Positions 1 through 5,792 of a stretch of 9,729 nucleotides of DNA are shown one piece after another. Location of the stretch: assembly GCA_019689955.1 (NCBI GenBank), contig JADGGM010000058.1, forward strand, positions 1 to 9,729, in the 5' to 3' direction. Position numbers and translations under genes: made by a program. Below the pieces are notes generated by a model that ran no database searches, was not told where the DNA came from, and was given only the letters and a program-made list of their open reading frames with translations. Origin of the DNA: Gemmatimonadaceae bacterium (GTDB taxonomy: Bacteria > Gemmatimonadota > Gemmatimonadetes > Gemmatimonadales > Gemmatimonadaceae). Every line of letters starts with the position of its first letter. Positions within the stretch are counted from its first letter, which is position 1.

Positions 1-445
1 CCCCGCCGGCCTGCGCCGCGGCCGCGGGGACGAGGTGGACGCGCACGGCCCGGGGGCGGCGCCGCACCGCGTCGCCCAGCGCGCGCATGCGGTCGCGCTG
101 GGTGAGCATGTTGTCCTGCGACATCGCGAGCGTCGTGTCGAGCTGCAGGAGCGCGTTCTGCTCCGAGCTCATGAGGAGCATCTGCGCCCGCCGCGCGGCC
201 GCCTGCGCGAGCTGGGCCTCGATCCGCGCCTCGAGCTGCACGCGTCGGCTGCGCAGTTGGCTCAGCTCATCCTGCGACTCCTGCAGCTCCTTCACGAGCG
301 CCGCGCGGCGCGCGTCGTAGGCGCGGCGCTGCGCCGCCGAGTCTCCCGCAGCGAGCACCGAGTCCGTCTGCTGTGCGCCGACCGCCCCCGCCAGCATGGG
401 CGAGAGCGCGACGATGACCCACCAACCGCGTGACAGTCGCATCAT
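1..445 (-). CDS. Exported coiled-coil protein, C-terminus beyond the window (partial)
   Basis: The reading frame is open from the start codon to the left edge (148 codons seen). Two adjacent in-frame ATG codons (445 and 442) are possible starts; a GGAAG lies just upstream. The N-terminus is a Sec signal peptide: a basic n-region (MRLSRGWW), a hydrophobic core, and a likely cleavage site after AVGA, before QQT. Residues of about 35-105 are rich in Gln, Arg, Glu and Ala with a heptad-like pattern (for example KELQESQDELSQLRSRRVQL), so a periplasmic coiled coil is likely. The chain then becomes Arg/Pro-rich and ends at the edge in an Ala/Gly-rich stretch. It lies 36 bases downstream of the second barrel gene on the same strand, so it is probably the third gene of that operon. 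I do not recognise a family. The missing C-terminus could carry a peptidoglycan-binding or barrel domain. Sure that it is a gene; function unknown. Confidence 0.8.
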   Translation of the reverse strand, partial: MMRLSRGWWVIVALSPMLAGAVGAQQTDSVLAAGDSAAQRRAYDARRAALVKELQESQDELSQLRSRRVQLEARIEAQLAQAAARRAQMLLMSSEQNALLQLDTTLAMSQDNMLTQRDRMRALGDAVRRRPRAVRVHLVPAAAAQAGG

Positions 446-481
446 CTTCCGCTCGGGACGTGGAGTCCGGAGGCCTCGGTC

Positions 482-1675
482 TTACGGGTTCTGCTCGTTG
501 GGCGGCGTGTTCTGCTCCAGCCGCCGCAGGCGCTCCTCCAATCGCTGCAACGCCTCGCGCTCCGCACGCAGCTCCTGCTCCGCCTGCGCACGCCGCTGCT
601 CGAGCTCGAGGAGACTCTGGGCCTGGTACCGGTCGATCTCCAGCTCGAGCGCGGCGACCCGCTGCTGCCGCGCGTTGATCTCCGCGAGCAACTGCTGCTT
701 CTGCCGCTCGAGCTCCGCGATCCGATCCTTGAGCACGTTGCCGCGCAGCAGCGCCAGCGCGTTGCTCTGCCACCCGACCGTGAACGCGAACTTGCTGTAG
801 TTGTACGGCACGCGCGCCGAGTCCGGCGCCGAGCCCGCCCCCACCTCGGTCCAGTACACCCCGGCGTGCAGCCCGCGATAGTCGAAGACCGCGCCGAGGT
901 TGTAGTCCCACGCGTTGTTCTCGACCATGAGCGAGAACACGCTGTGCGGCGACGGGTAGAGGTCCATCTTCACGCCGCCGAACACGCCCCCCGTGGCATG
1001 CTTCGCGTACGCGCTCCCGAGCCCACCGTCGTCCGAGAAGAGGCCGTTGCCGTAGCCGACGGTGAAGCTCAGGCCGATGTTCGGCCCCCCCTTGGAGAGC
1101 TGCGAGAGCATGAACGACTTGGTGACGGCCCCGTAGACCGTCTCCGCGGTCGAGAATCCCTGGTGGAGCGAGTCGGCGACGTGCGGGTGCGTGGGGTTCG
1201 CGTTCGTGGAGGCGCCGAGGTGATAGCCGAGCGCGAACCGGTCGATCTTCGAGTACGGCCCGACGTTCTCCAGCCCGACGGCGACGCTCGGAATCCACCC
1301 CGTGATCCCGGGGCGGCCGCGGAACTGCTCCTCATCGAGGAGCAGCGCGCGCCCGAACAGCCCCCACTCGGGGTCGTCGGAGTACAGCGACAGCCCGAGC
1401 TCCACGCGCCCGAGGATCGACGCCGAGAGCGCGAGGTTCGAGTTGATCCCCTGCCCGATCCCGAGCCCCGAGGAGAGGCGCGAGCCCTTGATGGTCTTGG
1501 CGGAGAAGCCGAGCGAGAAATCGCCGGAGACGGGGGACACCCACGCGACGGGGATGTCGATCAGCCCGGAGCCCCAGTACAACGTCTGCGGATACGACTG
1601 CTGCGCCCCAGCGGAGCTCGCGGTGACGAGACCGGCCAGGGCCGTGATAGCGTACCACCGATGTATGATGGACAT
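482..1675 (-). CDS. Putative outer-membrane beta-barrel protein with C-terminal coiled coil (paralogue 2)
   Basis: 397 residues. I chose ATG at 1675 over the adjacent GTG at 1678, because a GAGG lies 8 bases upstream of it. Residues 1-24 are a signal peptide (cleavage near SAGA/QQ). Residues of about 30-310 alternate hydrophobic and polar residues with many Gly, Tyr and Trp, as in an outer-membrane barrel. Landmarks are GLIDIPVAWVSP at 38-49, GLSLYSDDPEWGLFGRALLL at 94-113, GYGNGLFSDDGGLGSAY at 207-223 and ENNAWDYNLG at 252-261. Residues of about 313-388 form a highly charged coiled coil (KDRIAELERQKQQLLAEINA and onward), followed by a short Asn/Pro tail. The whole protein aligns with its upstream neighbour (1697-2923) block by block, including the coiled coil, so the pair arose by duplication. 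GLIDIP near the N-terminus recalls YjbH-type outer-membrane proteins of exopolysaccharide loci, but this is remote and unproven. The coiled coil would sit in the periplasm if the barrel is inserted normally. Confidence 0.88.
   Translation of the reverse strand: MSIIHRWYAITALAGLVTASSAGAQQSYPQTLYWGSGLIDIPVAWVSPVSGDFSLGFSAKTIKGSRLSSGLGIGQGINSNLALSASILGRVELGLSLYSDDPEWGLFGRALLLDEEQFRGRPGITGWIPSVAVGLENVGPYSKIDRFALGYHLGASTNANPTHPHVADSLHQGFSTAETVYGAVTKSFMLSQLSKGGPNIGLSFTVGYGNGLFSDDGGLGSAYAKHATGGVFGGVKMDLYPSPHSVFSLMVENNAWDYNLGAVFDYRGLHAGVYWTEVGAGSAPDSARVPYNYSKFAFTVGWQSNALALLRGNVLKDRIAELERQKQQLLAEINARQQRVAALELEIDRYQAQSLLELEQRRAQAEQELRAEREALQRLEERLRRLEQNTPPNEQNP
1533..1561 (-). repeat. 29-base perfect match to 2757-2785 (paralogue 2 copy)
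   Basis: These 29 bases are identical to 2757-2785 and encode the IDIPVAWVSP motif in the same frame in both barrel genes. The match ends in mismatches on both sides. Third-codon positions are identical as well, although the genes are otherwise clearly diverged. Confidence 0.9.
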
Positions 1676-1696
1676 CACTCGTGCCTCGGGGTCGGT

Positions 1697-2923
1697 TTAG
1701 CGCAACGGCGGCTCGGTGCCGCTCGGCGGAGGGGTCGTCGTGGGCGGCTTCTGCTGGTCGGCTTCCTGGAGCTTCTTGAGCCGCGCCTCCGCGCGCGCGA
1801 TCGCATCGCGCTCGTCCTGGATCTGGCTCTGGAGCTGCTCGCGGCGCTTGGCGACTTCCGCCAGCTCGCCGGCCTGCGCCTTCCGGAGCTCCGTCTGGAG
1901 CGCGGCGATGCGTGCTTCGCGAGCCCCGAGCTCCGTGCGCAGCCGCGCTTCCTCGCGCTGCAGCTCGGCCACCTGCGAGCGGAGCACCGTGCCGGAGGCG
2001 ATGTCGTGCAGGTTCGCGCTGTAGCCGAGCGACACGTTGAGCTTCGCGTAGTTGTACGCCGTGTAGAGCGGCCCCTTGGTCGGCGACTCCCCCCCTTCTT
2101 CCAGCTCGGTCCCGTAGACGCCGAGCGAGAGGCCGCGCCAGCTCCCGACGATGCCGGCGTTCCAGTCCCACCCGTTGTTCTCCGCGAGGATGTCGATCCG
2201 CGTGTTGCGCGACGGGTGGAACGCGTATCGCCCGCCGACGAACAGCCCGCGCGCGATCGTCCCCTTGTCGTTGTACGCCTTGCCGAGCTTACCGTCGTCC
2301 CGGAAGAGCCCACTCCCGTAGCCGATGCTCAGGCTCGCAGTCGCGGTCTCGTTGATCGCGAACGATTTGGTGGCGACGCCATAGAAGGAAGGCGCCGTCT
2401 GGAAGTGCTGCGCGTACGACGCGGTGACCGTCCGGATGTTCCCCGACGAATCGATCGCGACGTCGTGTCCGATGAGCAGGCGGTCCTCGTGGTGGTACTC
2501 ACCCAGGTTGCGGAACCCCACCGCGATCGCGGGCCACTTGCGGTCGGCCCGCTCCTTGAGGAGGAGCGCCTGGCCGAAGAGCCCCCACTCCGGGTTCTGG
2601 CTGTACAGGGACAAGCCGACGGAGAAGCGCCCCTTCCAGTGCGTGTCGATCGCGAGGTTCGTGTTCCAGAGCGAGGAGAAGTTGAGCGGCTGCTGCGCGG
2701 GGGTGTTGGCCGGGATCTTGGTCGCCGACGCCTGCACCCAGATGTCTCCGGAGCTCGGGGACACCCACGCGACGGGGATGTCGATGAGCCCCGTGCCAAA
2801 CTGGCGCGTGGCGGGATAGAGGTCATCGCTCGGCTGCTGTTGTGCTGAGAGCGCGGGGACCGCGATCAGTGCCGCTCCGAGCGTAACGGCAAAGAGAGCG
2901 ACCCCCGACCGCAAGGTGCGCAT
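1697..2923 (-). CDS. Putative outer-membrane beta-barrel protein with C-terminal coiled coil (paralogue 1)
   Basis: 408 residues. The frame stays open for 155 codons upstream of 2923, but that part reads as low-quality Arg/Ser/Thr-rich sequence. ATG at 2923 has a GGAGG four bases upstream and begins a signal peptide (MRTLRSGVALFAVTLG, cleavage near LSA/QQQ, residue 27). Residues of about 35-308 look like a beta-barrel: GTGLIDIPVAWVSPSSGDIW at 43-62, GLSLYSQNPEWGLFGQALLL at 103-122, GYGSGLFRDDGKLGKAY at 201-217 and ENNGWDWNAG at 248-257. Residues of about 313-388 are a Glu/Arg/Ala/Gln coiled coil, and the protein ends in a Pro/Thr-rich tail. It is the first gene of the operon; paralogue 2 starts 21 bases after its stop. 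Two tandem copies with the same domain order suggest hetero-oligomers or functional divergence. Function unknown; the barrel assignment is inferred from sequence texture, not from a domain search. Confidence 0.88.
   Translation of the reverse strand: MRTLRSGVALFAVTLGAALIAVPALSAQQQPSDDLYPATRQFGTGLIDIPVAWVSPSSGDIWVQASATKIPANTPAQQPLNFSSLWNTNLAIDTHWKGRFSVGLSLYSQNPEWGLFGQALLLKERADRKWPAIAVGFRNLGEYHHEDRLLIGHDVAIDSSGNIRTVTASYAQHFQTAPSFYGVATKSFAINETATASLSIGYGSGLFRDDGKLGKAYNDKGTIARGLFVGGRYAFHPSRNTRIDILAENNGWDWNAGIVGSWRGLSLGVYGTELEEGGESPTKGPLYTAYNYAKLNVSLGYSANLHDIASGTVLRSQVAELQREEARLRTELGAREARIAALQTELRKAQAGELAEVAKRREQLQSQIQDERDAIARAEARLKKLQEADQQKPPTTTPPPSGTEPPLR
2757..2785 (-). repeat. 29-base perfect match to 1533-1561 (paralogue 1 copy)
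   Basis: This is the partner of the repeat in the downstream paralogue, lying in the codons for IDIPVAWVSP. It may reflect gene conversion, strong constraint on the motif together with shared codon bias, or chance in a GC-rich genome. Confidence 0.9.
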
Positions 2924-3335
2924 GACGCCTCCGGAAACACGGTGAGCAGGAGTGCCGGCCGTCATCCCCCGCCGGGCCGTGGCCGACACGAACATACTCC
3001 ATGGACGCGCTCCCGCAGTCCGCGTTTCGCCGCGCAGAACCGTGGTCGCACTGAGCGTGATCTCGTTCGATGGTGTGCGCGTTTGCGTCACGTGCCCGCG
3101 GGGCCTCTGAGAAGACTCACAGAGTGGGGTAGAGGTCAAATCTTTGGCGCCCGGATCGAGGCGCGAACGGGCGTGCCGCCCCACCAGGCCACCTGGACTG
3201 CATGACGCCGCACGGTACCACACCCGCGACCTGCTCTTGACGCCGGGTCGTCCGGTCTCATGTTTTCGGTGAGGGGATGTAATCTTACCCATCGCCGCTG
3301 CGCGAGCGCACGGCCGCCATTTCCGGAGAGAACAC
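2924..3335. other. Intergenic region between divergent genes; promoters expected, none convincing
   Basis: These 412 bases separate the barrel operon (minus strand) from the small lipoprotein gene (plus strand), so both promoters should lie here. On the minus strand a TTGACC (3134-3139) has no good -10 at 17 bases; a TATGTT closer to the gene lacks a -35 partner. On the plus strand TTGACG (3237-3242) is followed at 17 bases only by a weak ATGTTT, and a good -10-like TGTAAT (3278-3283) has no matching -35. A small hairpin with arms GGGCG and CGCCC lies at 3169-3181 and lacks a T-run. I see no tRNA or believable ORF. The frames that stay open here are Arg/Pro/Ser-rich and have no family character. 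Confidence 0.5.
3325..3330 (+). promoter_or_regulatory. Shine-Dalgarno for the GTG-started lipoprotein gene
   Basis: GGAGAG lies five bases before the GTG at 3336. This fixes that GTG as the start, although no ATG precedes the signal peptide. Confidence 0.8.
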
Positions 3336-3719
3336 GTGCGTACGCCCCGATGTCTGCTCATTTTGGCCGTTGCCGTGCTCGGCGTCAATGCCTGCGCGCA
3401 CCACGCGCACGAATCCGAGGCGGTCGAACCCTACGAGGCCCCGACCCTCCGTATCGAGAACCACCACTGGCTCGACATGGACATCTTCGTGATCCACGAG
3501 GGACAGCGGACCCGGCTGGGGGCCGTCACAGCGGCCTCGACCAAAGTGTTCGTCTTCCCGCGCGGGCTTGTCGGTGGGGGGCGTGAGCTCCGCCTCGTTG
3601 CGGATCCGGTGGGCGCGCCCGGGGCGGTCACGACGGACACGTTCGTGCTCCACTCTGGGACGCAGGTTACCTGGACGCTGGAGAGTAACCTCCAGCGATC
3701 GAGCTTCACGGTGTACTGA
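3336..3719 (+). CDS. Small putative lipoprotein, function unknown
   Basis: 127 residues from a GTG start supported by the GGAGAG at 3325-3330. Residues 1-19 are a lipoprotein signal peptide with a lipobox-like VNAC ending at Cys20; Asn at -2 is not ideal but tolerable. A His/Glu-rich linker follows (AHHAHESEAVEPYEAP, about 21-36). From residue 38 to the end the chain is predicted beta-rich: LRIENHHWLDMDIFVIHEGQ at 38-57, then a Gly-rich turn (GLVGGGRELR) and a final strand ending in SSFTVY. This suggests a compact beta-sandwich domain held at a membrane by lipid. The closest annotation I can offer is a hypothetical lipoprotein with a small beta-domain. It is monocistronic, divergent from the barrel operon, and convergent with the next gene (18-base gap). 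No catalytic motif is visible. Confidence 0.82.
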   Translation: MRTPRCLLILAVAVLGVNACAHHAHESEAVEPYEAPTLRIENHHWLDMDIFVIHEGQRTRLGAVTAASTKVFVFPRGLVGGGRELRLVADPVGAPGAVTTDTFVLHSGTQVTWTLESNLQRSSFTVY

Positions 3720-3737
3720 GGACCGGTCCGGCTGCCA

Positions 3738-4169
3738 TCATTTTGGCGGAGGGGGAGGCCCGCCCCCCGAGCTGGGAGAGGAGTTCCCGGCGGCCGCCCC
3801 ACCGATCGCAGCGATCCCTGCAATCACTGCGCCAGCAATCAACGCGCTGCGCCACTTCGAGAGCTTGCGCTCGTGCACCGTGGCGATCGCGGTCCTGGGC
3901 AAGGTGACCGTCTCCCCCTTCCAGAACTGCTCATCGCCTGACCGCATGGAGATGGAGCTGACCGAGAGCGCGAGCGTGCTGTCGGTGCCCTGGAGCAGGC
4001 GCCCATCGACCGAGATCACACTGGGTCCGAGATACTTGGCGAGATCGATCGAGCCCTGATCGGTGAGCTGGACTTGCAGCTTGGTCCCCGGCACCGGGGA
4101 CGGTGTCGACAGCGGCACGCTGACGTAACAGCCACACAACAAGAGGCTCGCGAACGGAACGAAGCGCAT
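3738..4169 (-). CDS. Putative lipoprotein with a glycine-rich hydrophobic segment and polyproline tail
   Basis: 143 residues from ATG at 4169. The frame is open further upstream, but MRFVPFASLLLCGCYVS is a typical short lipoprotein signal, with Cys14 (after LCG) the likely acylation site; Cys12 at -2 is unusual. No clear Shine-Dalgarno precedes this ATG, so the start is less certain than others. Residues of about 25-100 look like a small beta-rich domain (PGTKLQVQLTDQGSIDLAKY, then SVISVDGRLLQGT) ending in TLPRTAIATVHERKLSK. Residues of about 107-127 (ALIAGAVIAGIAAIGGAAAG) form a Gly/Ala hydrophobic segment like a glycine zipper or a transmembrane helix. The chain ends in Ser/Gly and a run of five prolines plus Lys. 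The gene lies downstream of the SusCD terminator and should have its own promoter. Function unknown. Confidence 0.8.
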   Translation of the reverse strand: MRFVPFASLLLCGCYVSVPLSTPSPVPGTKLQVQLTDQGSIDLAKYLGPSVISVDGRLLQGTDSTLALSVSSISMRSGDEQFWKGETVTLPRTAIATVHERKLSKWRSALIAGAVIAGIAAIGGAAAGNSSPSSGGGPPPPPK

Positions 4170-4192
4170 GGGAGGCCCCGGAGAGAGACGCG

Positions 4193-4203
4193 TTGCAATG
4201 CAA
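4193..4203. repeat. Short perfect palindrome upstream of the minus-strand lipoprotein gene
   Basis: TTGCA-A-TGCAA is a 5+1+5 inverted repeat about 24 bases upstream of the start at 4169. On the same strand a TTGACC lies farther upstream, at about -35 distance from this region. It could be an operator, but it is short enough to occur by chance. Confidence 0.3.
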
Positions 4204-4245
4204 GTTCGTGCCAGGGACGTTTGCCGGTCAAGGTCGGTAGAGGTG

Positions 4246-4290
4246 AAGGAAAACGAATGCCCGGCCTGCGGGTGCAGGCCGGGCATTCGT
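4246..4290 (-). terminator. Rho-independent terminator of the SusCD operon
   Basis: A perfect 17-bp inverted repeat (4253/4254-4269 with 4274-4289/4290) encloses a four-base loop. The stem is GC-rich. Read on the minus strand it is followed by TTTTCCTT (4253 down to 4246). It lies about 50 bases after the SusD stop codon. On the plus strand no T-run follows, so it is expected to act in one direction only, isolating the SusCD operon from the lipoprotein gene at 3738-4169. Confidence 0.85.
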
Positions 4291-4303
4291 CACAGCGAGG
4301 TGG

Positions 4304-4332
4304 CTTGGCGGCGGGCTTACGCTCCCGCCAAG
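4304..4332 (-). other. Second hairpin in the 3' untranslated region of SusD
   Basis: CTTGGCGG (4304-4311) pairs with CCGCCAAG (4325-4332). An alternative inner pairing uses GGCGGG (4310-4315) with CCCGCC (4324-4329). It lies between the SusD stop codon and the terminator and has no T-run. It may protect the 3' end or help pausing. Confidence 0.45.
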
Positions 4333-4339
4333 GCCGCCG

Positions 4340-5776
4340 TCACTTCGAGCCCTCACACGTGGCGCCAATGGCGGCCGTCACCATACCGCCGGCCGGATCG
4401 TTGGCGTTGCGCGCCGGCTGGTCGGACGGCGGCACGATGTTCGGGTTCGCGTTGCGCTCATCCACGCCGTAGAACGGGCGGCCAGGCACGTTCTTGCCCG
4501 AGACAGCGGGGGCGATGTTCGGCCAACAGGTGCGCTTCCAGTCGTTGTACGCGTCCACGTTCATGAACTGGCCGATCCACTCCTGGATCGCGATCTCCTG
4601 CAAGAGCGCGTTCCCGGAGAGGTTCGTGGCCGGCAGGCCGTTCACCGTTTCGTACGCGTTCAACTTGGCCTTGGCGGTCACCTCATCACTTGCGTAGAAG
4701 GCCGCCTCCGCCCAGTGCAGCAGGTTCTCATTCAGCGTGACGAACGGGATCCGGGCATCGATCGCCATCCGCTGCTTGCTGTCGGTGCCGAAGTCCGACG
4801 TCGTCGAGTCCGCCGGACCACCCTCGGCGGCCCCCTTGTACACCCCGAGGAAGTTGGGCTGGAAGTACGCGCTCAACCGCGGATCGTCGCGGGCCACCAT
4901 CGTGTCCACGAACACCGCGCTCGGGCTCAGATACCCGGAGCGGGAGAACACCACGAAGTCGTACCACCAGTTCCACTCGCCCGGGGTACCCGAGTTCCAG
5001 GTCATGAGCTGGTGCGTCGTGTCCGAGATGCCGAGCGGGAACTCCGCCAGCGCCTTGGTCACGCAGTCGCCGCCGCATGCCTCCTGCGCCGCGGTCGCGT
5101 CGCCACGCCGCTGCGCCTCCACCCAGTGCATGTAGAATCGGCCCTTGAGCGTGTGCGCCACCTTGATCCACGAGGGGATGTCGCCGCCAAGCCACACGTC
5201 GGCCTTCCCCGGACCACTCCCGGAACCGCTCGTGAGCAAGGCAATGCCGGTGTCCAGCTTGGCCTGCACCATGGCATACACGGCGCTCTGCGCGTCGAGC
5301 TGGGGCACGGGATACTGGTCGATGTCTCCGGCCTGCGACGCCGGGATATCTCCCCAGATGCTCGCGCCCATCCCGAGGTCCAACGCTTCCAGAATACGCG
5401 CCAGGCCGCCGAACACCTCGTTCCCCGCGCTGTCGGCTTGCGCTTCCAGCGCGCGGATGTCGATGAGTCCGCCCGCGGTGTACATGCCGGAGAACTCACC
5501 GGTGAAATCGCTCTCGGTCATCGTGTACTTCGCGAGTTGCGCGTACTGACGATCCGTCCCCGCCACCTGCTGCGTCCACATGTTCGTGCTGCGGGCGAGG
5601 TGCGAGTTCCACTCGGAGCCCATCACCGACTCGATCCCGGTGAGCCGTTGCAGCATGGTCGCTGACAGCTGCCGGTTCGGATCCTTCTGACATTCGTCGC
5701 AGTTGAGGAAGTCGTTGCAGCCCGCCATGAGCAGCACGCCGGCCGCAACGCCAACCGCCCAGATGTATCGCTTCAC
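4340..5776 (-). CDS. SusD/RagB-family nutrient-binding outer-membrane lipoprotein
   Basis: 478 residues from a GTG start with GGAGG eight bases upstream. The lipoprotein signal MKRYIWAVGVAAGVLLMAGC places the lipidated Cys at 20. In SusCD complexes the SusD protein is an extracellular helical lid on the TonB-dependent barrel that captures ligand. Several features fit the SusD-like_2 branch: NDFLNCDECQKDPN after the signal, ALDLGMGASIWGDIPASQA (131-149), ARDDPRLSAYF (295-305), FVTLNENLLHWAEAAF (345-360), and near the C-terminus IAIQEWIGQFMNVDAYNDW (395-413) followed by KRTCWPN. The length is normal for the family. Six Cys besides the lipid Cys (26, 29, 234, 238, 417, 474) could form disulfides; the pairs 26/29 and 234/238 are closely spaced. 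It is translated with the SusC gene (16-base gap), and the terminator lies just downstream. The ligand cannot be told from the sequence: no carbohydrate-active enzyme is nearby. Confidence 0.94.
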   Translation of the reverse strand: MKRYIWAVGVAAGVLLMAGCNDFLNCDECQKDPNRQLSATMLQRLTGIESVMGSEWNSHLARSTNMWTQQVAGTDRQYAQLAKYTMTESDFTGEFSGMYTAGGLIDIRALEAQADSAGNEVFGGLARILEALDLGMGASIWGDIPASQAGDIDQYPVPQLDAQSAVYAMVQAKLDTGIALLTSGSGSGPGKADVWLGGDIPSWIKVAHTLKGRFYMHWVEAQRRGDATAAQEACGGDCVTKALAEFPLGISDTTHQLMTWNSGTPGEWNWWYDFVVFSRSGYLSPSAVFVDTMVARDDPRLSAYFQPNFLGVYKGAAEGGPADSTTSDFGTDSKQRMAIDARIPFVTLNENLLHWAEAAFYASDEVTAKAKLNAYETVNGLPATNLSGNALLQEIAIQEWIGQFMNVDAYNDWKRTCWPNIAPAVSGKNVPGRPFYGVDERNANPNIVPPSDQPARNANDPAGGMVTAAIGATCEGSK

Positions 5777-5784
5777 GTGTCGAT

Positions 5785-5789
5785 CCTCC
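5785..5789 (-). promoter_or_regulatory. Shine-Dalgarno that sets the GTG start of SusD
   Basis: GGAGG on the minus strand begins three bases after the SusC stop codon (5793-5795) and lies eight bases before the GTG at 5776. This supports the GTG start and tight co-translation of the pair. Confidence 0.85.
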
Positions 5790-5792
5790 GAG

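Noticed and set aside
267..1298. Minus-strand frame of 343 codons overlapping two genes
   Set aside because: It is out of frame with the barrel gene and the partial coiled-coil gene, and is composed of Arg/Ala/Gly repeats typical of a shifted frame.
866..2848. Long plus-strand open frame of 660 codons
   Set aside because: It runs opposite to the two barrel genes, is dominated by Arg, Val, Glu and Pro with no signal peptide or domain, and is the usual antisense shadow in GC-rich coding DNA.
2942..3205. Plus-strand frame of 87 codons in the intergenic region
   Set aside because: It is Arg/Pro-rich, has no family character and no convincing ribosome site.
3118..3205. Possible tRNA-like fold in the intergenic region
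   Set aside because: A few hairpins are present, but no proper T-loop or anticodon arm can be built on either strand.
2924..3388. N-terminal extension of the first barrel protein
   Set aside because: The frame is open upstream, but a strong Shine-Dalgarno and signal peptide mark ATG 2923 as the start, and the extension overlaps the divergent lipoprotein gene.
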